This document shows positions 16,966 through 25,162 of a stretch of DNA of 64,000 nucleotides, piece by piece; the first letter of the stretch is position 1; the number at the start of each line of letters is the position of its first letter. Where the stretch lies: positions 165,923 to 229,922 of the forward strand of contig JAUHWG010000016.1 in NCBI GenBank assembly GCA_030424595.1, read 5' to 3'. The DNA is from Polyangia bacterium. Lineage in GTDB: Bacteria; Myxococcota_A; Polyangia; Nannocystales; Nannocystaceae. A program made the translations under genes and the position numbers. The notes under the pieces are model-generated. The model saw only the letters and a program-made list of their open reading frames with translations. It was not told the origin of the DNA and ran no database searches.

Positions 16966-19900
16966 TCAGACCACGGGGACGACGTAGCCCACGGCGATAA
17001 AGACCAGGGACACGGTCACCTTCGACTCGCCGATCCCGAAGAGCTCCGACGCCGCCGCGCGCCAGGCCTTGGCCAAGGCCCTGAGGCTGCGGGCTCGCTC
17101 CTCCGCCGACTCCAGCGTCGCCGGCTTGTCGTGGGAGAAGCCGAAGACCTCGACGCTCGTCGCCACACCGCCGGGCTCGTCGACGACGACCCGTTGGAGG
17201 ATCCCCTGCTGGAGCTCCCCGTCCAGCAGCCGCGCGAAGGGCAGGTCATGCTCGATCCGCGCGGTCGCGGGTCGCGAGCCGCGGCTGAGCGCTGTCCGCA
17301 GCTCCTCGTGATCGCTGAGCATCCGCAGGAACTCCTCGACCCGCGCCGCCGCCCAACCATCGTCGCGGCTGGGCACAGCCCGCGCCGCCGACTCGATCAG
17401 CGCCTCTCTGCGGAGAACGAAGTCCTCGTAGAAGTCGACCTCCCGCAGCAGCGCCCGGAAGGCAGCGCCCCAGAGCCCGGCCGTGCTCTCGCTGATCGTC
17501 AGCGCCTCGCCGACGGTCTTCTTGTCGTCGCCGAGGAGGTTCGCGAGGCGCAGGAGGGGCCCGTCCGTCGGCGCGAAGGCGATCGGCATGTTGAGCCCGA
17601 GCTCGGTCGGCTGCGCCGCCATCGGATCGCCGGTCACCACCTTTAGCGGGGTCAGCCAGGCGCTCTCGCCGTGGGAGTAGACCAGCTGATCGGGCTCGAT
17701 CTCCCCTTCTCCTAGGGCGCAGAGGAGGAGCGCCGAGAGCCTCGCCGGGATCGTCCGCGCCCGCTCGGAGGGCGGATCGACGAGCATGTAGAGCCCCTGC
17801 CGCGCGCGGGTGAGGGCGACGTAGAGCAGGCAGAAGCTCTCAAAGGCGAGGCGGTTGATGTGCTGCTCGAACATCGGCGCCAGGTCGGGGAAGGTGCTCC
17901 ACATGTCCTTAGACACATGTCTGGCGATCCGCGAGATCGGCCCGGCGTCGCCGTCGCGCTCGTAGACGACCTTGAGGCTGCGGGTCGCGGCGATCTCGGC
18001 CTCCAGCTCCGGGAGGATGACGATGTCGAACTCGAGCCCCTTCGACTGGTGGACGGTCATCACCTGGACGGTCGACTCCGCCGGGTCGGCGACCGCCCGC
18101 GACTCGACCATGTTGATGAACTCGTCGATCCGCGAGTAGCTGCGGGCGTCGAAGAGCTGGGCTAGGTGGATGAGCTGCATGCAGCGTCGGTACTGCCGCT
18201 CGTCGGTCGCGCTGGCGATCGATCGGACCCAGCCCTGGATCGTCCGCGCGAGGCCGTCGTCGGCGATCCTCCGGCGGAGCCGCCCGGCGATCGCCCGCCT
18301 GTGACCTATCGTCTGCGCCGGGGTCTCCTTCTCGACGAGGCCGATGACAGGCCCCAGCGGCGAGGTCTCGACGTTGAAGGCGGCGACGGTGTGGTCGGGG
18401 TGCTCGACCGTCCGCAGGAGGTCGAGGATGACGTTGACCGCCGGCGCGTCGGTGAGGGGTCCGCCGCCGCGGCCGGTCGCCGGGATCCGCCGCCGGGTCG
18501 GCCCGAGCTCGTAGAGCACCCGCGAGACCGCCGCGTTGGTCCGGCACAGGACGCCGATCCGCTTGGCCTCGCGGTGCCGCAGGTAGAGGTCGGAGACCAG
18601 GTCCGCCGCCTTCTGCAGGCGCAGCGTCGTCCGCTTCGCCCCGTCCTCGGCCCGCTCCACCGTCCGCAGCTCGACATAGCCCGGGAGCTCGGTCTTGGCG
18701 GTCGAGTGGGTCTCAAACTCCGAGACCCAGTTGCGGGCGGCGTCGACGAAGCGGTGCAGCGCCGGGTTCGTCGGCAGGTTGGCGAAGACCTGGTTGACCG
18801 TCTCGATCACCGGCGGCGCCGACCGGAATGAGGTCGAGAGGGTCTGCCGCTCGATCACCGAGACCCCGCCGGGGCGGGCGAGGAGATCGCCTATCCGCGA
18901 GAGGACCTCCGGGCAGGCGTCGCGCCAGCCGTAGATCGACTGCTTGACGTCGCCGACGCAGAAGAAGGAGCGCTCGTCGGCCTGGTAGGAGACGACCTCG
19001 TCGACGATCGGCCGCAGCGCGTTCCACTGCTGGATGTTTGTGTCCTGCATCTCGTCGAGGAGGACGTGCTGCAGGCGAGCGTCGATGCGAAAGCAGATGT
19101 CGTCGAGCTGACCGTTGAACTCCGCCTGGGCGAGCGCCGCCGTCAGGTCGGCGAAGGTGACCACCTTGTTGCGGTACTTGGCCCGGCGGTAGCAGCTGTC
19201 GAAGAGCTGGAGGAGCTCGTAGGTCGCCCCGGTCTGGGTGATGATCCGCATCCGGAAGACCGCGTGGGCGTGGCGCAGGAGGTCGCGATAGGCGGCGACG
19301 ACGTGGTCTTCGAGCTCGTTGCGGTAGTAGGTCAGGGTCCCGGTCGCGACCGCCTTGGCGAGCCCCTTGGAGAAGAACTCCTTCCAGTCGTCGGAGGAGT
19401 TGGAGCGGCAGCGTTCGACCCGCTCGCAGTCCGCCGCGTGGCCGCTGACGGTCCGCTTGGGGCCGCTCGGGATCGCCGACCGGAGGTTGCCGATCGCGAC
19501 GTCGAGCTCCTCGTCGGTGAGCATCCGCGACGGCGGGACCGCCGACCAGGCCCCTGGATCCGCCTCCCGGTAGAGCTCGTAGAGGCCGCCGACCGTGCCG
19601 TCGATCGTCTCGGTCACGGCGCGCTCGGAGGAGCCCTCGGTGAGCGACGCGAGGATCTCGATGATCGCCTCCTGGTCGCCCTCGTCGAGCATCATCCGGA
19701 TCGCCTCGCGCCTAAGCCGGACGTCCTCGTCCTGGTCGGCGATCCGGGCGTCCGCCGGCAGCCCGAGCTCGAAGGCGAAGCAGCGGACGATCGTCCCGAA
19801 GAACGAGTCCAGGGTGCGGATCTGGAGGCGGTGGAGGTTGTGGGCGAGGATCGCCAGGAGATCGAGCACCCGATCCTTGGCGAGCGGGCCGAGCTCGGTG

Positions 19901-20151
19901 TGCTGGCCGAGCTCGAGCCGCTTCTTGCGGCTGAGCGCCCCCTCGGCTAAGCGGTTCAGGATCCGGTCCCGGATCTCCCCGGCCGCCGCGCGGGTGAAGG
20001 TCGAGGCGAGGATCGACGAGGGCGCCGCGCCCCGCGAGAGGATCTTGATGTAGCGGTTGGTGAGCTGGAAGGTCTTGCCCGAGCCCGCCGAGGCGAGGAT
20101 GCTGACGTGGGTCAGCGGCACCGGCTTGCGCCTCTTGTCGACCGCGCTCAC
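16966..20151 (-). CDS. UvrD/RecB-type helicase, AddA-like, with degenerate nuclease end
   Basis: 1061-aa superfamily 1 helicase, probably the motor of an AddAB-type double-strand-break resection complex. Walker A ASAGSGKTF (K26), motif II LLDEMQDTN near residue 365 (DEMQ rather than DEFQ), VMTVHQSKGLEFD near 702 and YVALTRARQGLY near 777. The C-terminal region, where AddA/RecB carry GxxD...DYKT nuclease motifs, reads LLDGELQQGILQRVVVDE then VEVFGFSHDKP, so the nuclease residues appear lost. The length is also below the usual ~1200 of AddA. GTG start overlaps the upstream addB-like stop (GTGA). Could also be called a RecB-like protein. Confidence 0.85.
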   Translation of the reverse strand: MSAVDKRRKPVPLTHVSILASAGSGKTFQLTNRYIKILSRGAAPSSILASTFTRAAAGEIRDRILNRLAEGALSRKKRLELGQHTELGPLAKDRVLDLLAILAHNLHRLQIRTLDSFFGTIVRCFAFELGLPADARIADQDEDVRLRREAIRMMLDEGDQEAIIEILASLTEGSSERAVTETIDGTVGGLYELYREADPGAWSAVPPSRMLTDEELDVAIGNLRSAIPSGPKRTVSGHAADCERVERCRSNSSDDWKEFFSKGLAKAVATGTLTYYRNELEDHVVAAYRDLLRHAHAVFRMRIITQTGATYELLQLFDSCYRRAKYRNKVVTFADLTAALAQAEFNGQLDDICFRIDARLQHVLLDEMQDTNIQQWNALRPIVDEVVSYQADERSFFCVGDVKQSIYGWRDACPEVLSRIGDLLARPGGVSVIERQTLSTSFRSAPPVIETVNQVFANLPTNPALHRFVDAARNWVSEFETHSTAKTELPGYVELRTVERAEDGAKRTTLRLQKAADLVSDLYLRHREAKRIGVLCRTNAAVSRVLYELGPTRRRIPATGRGGGPLTDAPAVNVILDLLRTVEHPDHTVAAFNVETSPLGPVIGLVEKETPAQTIGHRRAIAGRLRRRIADDGLARTIQGWVRSIASATDERQYRRCMQLIHLAQLFDARSYSRIDEFINMVESRAVADPAESTVQVMTVHQSKGLEFDIVILPELEAEIAATRSLKVVYERDGDAGPISRIARHVSKDMWSTFPDLAPMFEQHINRLAFESFCLLYVALTRARQGLYMLVDPPSERARTIPARLSALLLCALGEGEIEPDQLVYSHGESAWLTPLKVVTGDPMAAQPTELGLNMPIAFAPTDGPLLRLANLLGDDKKTVGEALTISESTAGLWGAAFRALLREVDFYEDFVLRREALIESAARAVPSRDDGWAAARVEEFLRMLSDHEELRTALSRGSRPATARIEHDLPFARLLDGELQQGILQRVVVDEPGGVATSVEVFGFSHDKPATLESAEERARSLRALAKAWRAAASELFGIGESKVTVSLVFIAVGYVVPVV

Positions 20152-23100
20152 CCCTCGGCCTCCGCGCCCATCATCTCCTCGTCGCCGCCGCCGAAGACGC
20201 CGGTCTGGCAGATGTTGGAGAAGTCGTCCTGGTAGTGGCCGGGGTAGTCGTCGGCCATCTCAAAGCGGCCAGCCCGGACGTCGCGGACGATCCCGCGGGC
20301 GACCTCGATCGCCTCTTCGAGGTCGAAGTGGGTCCAGCGGGCGACGTGGATCGCGACGTCTTCTGGCTTTTTAGGCAGGTTCATGTAGGCGAGCTTGACC
20401 TCGCCGTCGTAGCCGTGCTGACCGGCGAGGTGGCGGTAGAGCGGGAGCTGGAGGTCATCCCAGGTCCGCCCCGAGTCGCGACGGCGGGCGCCGCTGGCCT
20501 GGTGGGTCGCCTCCGGTCGCTTGCCGGACTCGCTGGTCTTGTAGTCGACGATCATCCAGGCGCCGGTGTGGAGGTTGCGATCGATCCGGTCGATCTTCCC
20601 CTTGATCCGCATCGGCTCCTCGCCGGGCACCTCGATAAAGGAGGCCTCGGGCAGCTCCCACTCGCAGTGCTCGATCCTCCAGCCGTCGGCGCGGTGGCGG
20701 GCCTGGTGGAGCGAGAAGGCGTGGAGGCGGGCGCGGAGGCGGGCGAGCTGGATCCGGATCGCCGGCAGCGGCTTGCGGCCGAAGGCCTCCCTGGCGGACT
20801 GCTCCAGGGCGTCGTCGAGGTAGAGGGCGATCTCGTTGGGGTCGGCGCTGTCGGAGATGCTCGGGTCCTCGCCGAAGTGCTGGAGCACCTCGTGGGCGAT
20901 GTTGCCGAACTGGATCGCGTTGAGCTCGACGCCCGCGTCTTCGACCACCCGCAGCCGCTTGATGTACTTCAGGTAGTAGCGGTAGGGGCAGCGCAGGTAC
21001 CAGCCGAACTCGGTCACCGACATCGCCTCGCGGGCGGGCGGCAGATCCGGCGGCTCCGGGACCTTGAAGCGCGAGACGGATCCCGCCGGCGGCGCGCCGC
21101 GGGGCAGGGCCCAGCGCCGCGCGCTCTCGTGGTCGCAGAGGCGGATGATCCGCGAGGGGAGCTCGGTCCGCTTGCCGGCGAGGAGGAGGCGGCTCGGCGT
21201 CAGCGGCTCACCGTCCGCCGCGGCCCTCCCGGCCACCAACGTGCAGTGCTTGCGGGAGCGGCGGATCGCCTCCAGGAGGTAGGCGTCGCGGGCGTAGCGG
21301 CGGCTGTTGCAGAGGAGGCCGAGCTGGCTGCGGAGGCCGTCCGGGAGGAACGCGTCGGCGAGCACGGCCTGGGGGATCGACCCGTCGTTGAAGCCGGCGA
21401 TGACCATCGCCGGCGCCGGATCGTGGTGCAGCTCGAGCCAGCCGAGCATCTCGACCTGACCGCTGCGGGGATCGTCGGCGACCCGCATGCCCGCCGCCTG
21501 GGCGAGGACGAGGCGGACCGCGGTGGTCCCGTCGACCTCCGGCTGGAGATCGGCGGCGGCGCTGGTGAAGGAGCCGAGCGCCTTGGCGATCTCGAGGCAG
21601 GACGCGGCCGCCCGCTGCTCGGAGAGGTGCCGAGTGTTGGTCTCGATCGCCCCGTAGGCGGTCCGCAGGACCTCGAGGATCGGCTCGAACCAGTCGGTGA
21701 GCGGGCGCCGATTGCCGGCGAGGGGGACGAAGAGGCCGTGCACCCCCTCGTAGAGGAGCTGGAGCCGACGCCGGGTCTTGCGATCGCCGAGCCAGGGGCC
21801 CGAGGCGCCCTCGGAGAGGTGCTCCGCGTAGTACTTGTCCAGGAGCGTGAGCCACTCGGTCCGCCGGTCGTCCGGGATCTCCTCCTCTTCGGGCTCCTCT
21901 GTAGGGACTGGGCTCTCGCCGGCCGCCGCCGAAGCTCCCGCGGTCCCCGAGGTTGAGACCGTGTCGACGATCATCGCGCCGTCGGCGACGACCTTCATCC
22001 CGTTCGCGGCGAGGTCGGACTCCTGTCCCTCGGGCCAGAGATCGATCGCGGCGCTCGAGGATCCGCTCGCGCGGATCTCCGAAGGGGCGTCCAGGAGATC
22101 ACCTGCGGGGTCGCGCTCCGGGTCGGCCGTGTCGGCCGTGTCGGTCGTGTCGGTCGCGTGGTCCGCCGCGTGGTCTGCCGCGTGGTCCGCCGCGTGGTCC
22201 GCCGCGTGGTCTGCCGCGTGGTCCGCCGCGTGGTCCTCGAGAGACAGCTCCTGAGCCGCGCCCTCGCCCGAGGCCCCGAGGGGCCAGAGGTCGATCTCGC
22301 CAGCGGTCTCCTCCGTGGCCGCAGCGACGAGCCCGTCGGCCGTCCCTTCGACCCCCTCGGCGTCCGCCGCTCGCTCTGCCCCAGCGGCCTCCTCCGCCGC
22401 CTCGACCGCCTCCGCTCGGGCGTTCTTGACGAAGCGCTCGACCCAGGCCTCGACGTCCGGGTGGCGGACGAGCGCGGCGAAGTTCGAGAAGCGCGGCTCC
22501 CGGAGCCACTCGATCCCCGCCGAGAGCAGGCGATAGGGCCGCGAGCGCAGCACCGGCTTGCCTCGCGGATCGTGGACGACGAGGTCCGCCCACTCGCCGG
22601 CCTGGGCCATCGGCTCCCCCAGGCTCTCGTCGCCGAGGCCGATCGTGATCTCCTCCGGCGGAAAGGCCCCGGCGAAGTCGGCGATCTGCTCGACCACAGC
22701 CTGGGCCTGATCCGCGGGTCGATCGCAGATGATGATCCGATCGTCGGCGACCGAGATCTCGTGGTCCTGCCAGAAGTTGAGCTCGACGCAGCCGTGCTCG
22801 TCGAACCCCTCGGCCATCTCCTCCGGGGCGTGGATGAGGGCGTGGGCCCGCTCGCCGAAGCCGGCGACGACGTTGCGCTGGAGCTGGTTGAGCTCGACGA
22901 CGCCGATCAGGACCAGCTCCTCGTCGTCGCCGACCTCGAACTCCGCGAGGGCCTGCATCCGCCGCTCGTGGGGGTCGACCTTGTCGACGCTCCTGAGCCT
23001 GTCGCGGTAGCGCCCGTAGAGCTGCGCGAGCACCTGCCAGCGATCGGCCTCGCTCTCCAGCTGGAGCCGCATCGCCGCCCGCGCGACCTCGCCGAAGGTG

Positions 23101-23525
23101 ATCAGCTCGCCGGCCAGCTCCTGCGAGATCTCCCCGATCTGGAGGGCGAGCTCGTGCCACGCGGGCCAATCGTAGTAGTCCGGCTGGCTCGGGATCAGCG
23201 GCCGGATCAGGGGCGCGCTCGCCTCGCGGAGAACGTGCATCCAGGCGAGCGAGCACTCGAGCTCGGCCGCGGTCGTCGCGTTCGGCGGCATGATGACGTC
23301 GACCATCGACCCCGGGGTCATCACCTGCGGCGGGATCAGCCGCAGCTTCTGCTCCTTGCAGGCGCCGATCAGGGTGCGCAGGAGGAGGCGTCCGGCTCGT
23401 CCGCCGGGGAGAACACATTTGACATCGCGCAGGTCACAGCGGTCCGCAGCAGCGTGCCGCTGGACCAGCCATGCCGCGGCCGCCGGGAGGAGCGGCTGGT
23501 GCCAATCGAGCCATCGACGTTGCAT
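20148..23525 (-). CDS. AddB-like PD-(D/E)XK nuclease with repeat-rich insert
   Basis: 1125 aa, first gene of the addBA-like pair. The C-terminal nuclease is intact: YLRCPYRYYLKYIKRL near 845, GKIDRIDRN near 975 and MIVDYKTSESGK near 994 (D and K of the PD-(D/E)XK site). The N-terminal helicase-like domain (LPGGRAGRLLLRTLI, no Walker A lysine motif) fits AddB. About residues 365-560 form an acidic, probably disordered insert containing two copies of IDLWPxG (near 410 and 492) either side of a (DHAA)n tract encoded by 12-bp repeats. Few Fe-S-type cysteines are visible at the end (one in NICQTG), unlike classical AddB. The ATG at 23525 follows a clear promoter; longer in-frame starts lie upstream of it. 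Confidence 0.8.
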   Translation of the reverse strand: MQRRWLDWHQPLLPAAAAWLVQRHAAADRCDLRDVKCVLPGGRAGRLLLRTLIGACKEQKLRLIPPQVMTPGSMVDVIMPPNATTAAELECSLAWMHVLREASAPLIRPLIPSQPDYYDWPAWHELALQIGEISQELAGELITFGEVARAAMRLQLESEADRWQVLAQLYGRYRDRLRSVDKVDPHERRMQALAEFEVGDDEELVLIGVVELNQLQRNVVAGFGERAHALIHAPEEMAEGFDEHGCVELNFWQDHEISVADDRIIICDRPADQAQAVVEQIADFAGAFPPEEITIGLGDESLGEPMAQAGEWADLVVHDPRGKPVLRSRPYRLLSAGIEWLREPRFSNFAALVRHPDVEAWVERFVKNARAEAVEAAEEAAGAERAADAEGVEGTADGLVAAATEETAGEIDLWPLGASGEGAAQELSLEDHAADHAADHAADHAADHAADHAADHATDTTDTADTADPERDPAGDLLDAPSEIRASGSSSAAIDLWPEGQESDLAANGMKVVADGAMIVDTVSTSGTAGASAAAGESPVPTEEPEEEEIPDDRRTEWLTLLDKYYAEHLSEGASGPWLGDRKTRRRLQLLYEGVHGLFVPLAGNRRPLTDWFEPILEVLRTAYGAIETNTRHLSEQRAAASCLEIAKALGSFTSAAADLQPEVDGTTAVRLVLAQAAGMRVADDPRSGQVEMLGWLELHHDPAPAMVIAGFNDGSIPQAVLADAFLPDGLRSQLGLLCNSRRYARDAYLLEAIRRSRKHCTLVAGRAAADGEPLTPSRLLLAGKRTELPSRIIRLCDHESARRWALPRGAPPAGSVSRFKVPEPPDLPPAREAMSVTEFGWYLRCPYRYYLKYIKRLRVVEDAGVELNAIQFGNIAHEVLQHFGEDPSISDSADPNEIALYLDDALEQSAREAFGRKPLPAIRIQLARLRARLHAFSLHQARHRADGWRIEHCEWELPEASFIEVPGEEPMRIKGKIDRIDRNLHTGAWMIVDYKTSESGKRPEATHQASGARRRDSGRTWDDLQLPLYRHLAGQHGYDGEVKLAYMNLPKKPEDVAIHVARWTHFDLEEAIEVARGIVRDVRAGRFEMADDYPGHYQDDFSNICQTGVFGGGDEEMMGAEAEG
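22157..22236 (-). repeat. In-frame 12-bp repeats encoding DHAA
   Basis: About 6.5 copies of GCGTGGTCCGCC (plus-strand sense) inside the AddB-like gene, encoding repeated Asp-His-Ala-Ala followed by DTTDTADTAD. Multiples of 12 keep the frame. Confidence 0.9.
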
Positions 23526-23572
23526 CGTCGTCCGTCCCCGTACGCGCTGCGAAATCGCCCGGGGAGGTGGGT

Positions 23573-23601
23573 ACGCTATGCAATCGCCCGCGCGCGCGCA
23601 A
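23573..23601 (-). promoter_or_regulatory. addBA promoter TTGCGC-N17-TAGCGT
   Basis: On the minus strand, -35 TTGCGC at 23596-23601, a 17-nt spacer and -10 TAGCGT at 23573-23578, 47 nt before the ATG. The remainder of the gap to the divergent gene at 23815 shows nothing else clear. Confidence 0.65.
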
Positions 23602-23814
23602 GGGCCCGATCGCCTTTTTCGCCTGCGCAGCGCCTCTATTCGCGGCGTTCTCGGCGCAGCGCCGATCCGCGGGAGCCTCCGCGGGCGAGGTCGATCGCGA
23701 TCCGCTCGCAGCTTCGCCCGCGCCGTGCGCGGTCGATCCCAGCGCGCGACTTCGCCGCCTCCGTGACCTGCGGGCGCGCCCGCGGCAGACTGCCGGGGCC
23801 CACGACCGCCGCCG

Positions 23815-24969
23815 ATGTTCACCGCCCTCCTCGCAGCCGCGGCCATGCTCCTGACGCTGGCCCTGCCGACCTTCCCGGACGGGCTCAGCCCGGCGATCGT
23901 CGCCTTCCTCGGGATGGTCGGGCTCGCGGGGATCGGCGGCGGCCTGCGCTCCCACGCAGCCCGCGCTCAGCTCGTCTTCTTCCTCCCCTGGCTGGTCGCC
24001 CTCCTGGTCGCCTTCTTCGTCGGGGTGCTCCGCGGCGCGCCGATGATGCAGGCGATGGAGGACGCCCTGCCCTACGTCCTCTTCGTCCTCGGGCTGACCG
24101 CGGGCCGGGGAGCGGGGGCGCCTCGGCTGATCCTCGCCGCGATCTTCGGCGTCGCCCTCTTCGACGGTCTCGTCTCCCTGTGGCGGATGCCGAGCTTTGA
24201 TCTCAGCGTCGTCCGCTCGACCTACACCTCACACAAGGTGATCGCGGGGCACCTGCTCATTGGCATCACCATCGCCTCGCTCCTGCGCCTCCTGACCCCG
24301 CCCGCGCGGAGCCTGCGACGGCGCTTCTTCGCCGTCGCCGGGGCCCTGCTGGTGGTCGCGGTCATCGCCACGGTGAGCCGCGGCATGCTCCTCGGCCTCT
24401 CGGTCGGCCTGGTCGCCGCCGTCTACCTCCGTCGCCCGGTCGGCGGGCTCAGCCTCAGCCTCTTCGCCGCCCTCGTCGGGGCTGTCTTCGCGGGCACCTT
24501 CTGGGAGCTCGGCGAGCAGTACCTCCGGCTCGGCTCGTCGGCGACCGTCGACGGTCGGGTCCGCGAGATCAACCTCTGCCTCGAGGTGTTCCTCCAGCGC
24601 CCGGCCCTCGGCGCCGGCCTCGGCGACGAGATCCTCGTCGACGGTTTCTACGTCTCCTACGTCCACAACCTCGTCGCCTATCACCTGTGGAAGTTCGGGA
24701 TGTTCGGCTCCGCCCTGCTGACGATCCCCTTCGTCCCCCTCGTCCGCCAGGCCCTGCGCGCGCCGCCTCACCTGCGGCCGACGATCGTCGGCGGCGCCCT
24801 GAGCATCGGCCTCTACCTGGTCACCGCCGCCTCCTACAAGAGCTACTTCCTGGTGCCGATGATCGGCCTGAGCGTCGGCGCCGTCCTGTCGATGCTGGTG
24901 AGCGAGCGCGAGCGGACCCAGGGTAGGGCGCGGAGCCTCGAGCCCTCCGACCCGTCCGGCTCGCCCTAG
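23815..24969 (+). CDS. O-antigen ligase/polymerase-like membrane protein (WaaL/Wzy type)
   Basis: 384 aa with about ten hydrophobic segments. The segment around residues 240-300 has the layout of O-antigen ligases: VDGRVREINLCLEVFLQRP, GAGLGDEI, then a loop with SYVHNLVAYHLWKFGMFG before the last helices. Such proteins transfer or polymerise lipid-linked glycans at the periplasmic face of the inner membrane; the glycan is unknown. A family 2 glycosyltransferase 2.4 kb away is compatible with envelope polysaccharide work, but there is no full cluster. The ATG was chosen as the first of the hydrophobic N-terminus. Confidence 0.75.
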   Translation: MFTALLAAAAMLLTLALPTFPDGLSPAIVAFLGMVGLAGIGGGLRSHAARAQLVFFLPWLVALLVAFFVGVLRGAPMMQAMEDALPYVLFVLGLTAGRGAGAPRLILAAIFGVALFDGLVSLWRMPSFDLSVVRSTYTSHKVIAGHLLIGITIASLLRLLTPPARSLRRRFFAVAGALLVVAVIATVSRGMLLGLSVGLVAAVYLRRPVGGLSLSLFAALVGAVFAGTFWELGEQYLRLGSSATVDGRVREINLCLEVFLQRPALGAGLGDEILVDGFYVSYVHNLVAYHLWKFGMFGSALLTIPFVPLVRQALRAPPHLRPTIVGGALSIGLYLVTAASYKSYFLVPMIGLSVGAVLSMLVSERERTQGRARSLEPSDPSGSP

Positions 24970-25026
24970 TCGCCCGCAGAGCCCCGCGGCGATCGCTGGG
25001 TCGATCCCGGCGAGGCTCTGCCGGCG

Positions 25027-25138
25027 TTGGCCGAGGGCTCCAACGCGGAGGACCCCGCGACGCGAGGTCGACGTTCTCCGACCACCAGGGTTGGCCGAGA
25101 GCTCCAACGGCGAAGGACCCCGCGACGCGAGGTCGACG
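25027..25138. repeat. Direct repeat pair, about 47 bp each
   Basis: TTGGCCGAG-GCTCCAACG followed by AGGACCCCGCGACGCGAGG and GTCGACG occurs at 25027-25073 and again at 25091-25138 with a few changes. It lies between the convergent ends of the O-antigen-ligase-like and DUF2330 genes and may affect transcript ends. Confidence 0.8.
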
Positions 25139-25162
25139 AGGCCCGAGCACCGGCGAGGAGCG

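Noticed and set aside
16966..23525. Helicase/nuclease pair as an anti-phage defence system
   Set aside because: Gene order, coupling and motifs fit AddAB-type recombination; no defence genes, integrase or atypical composition nearby.
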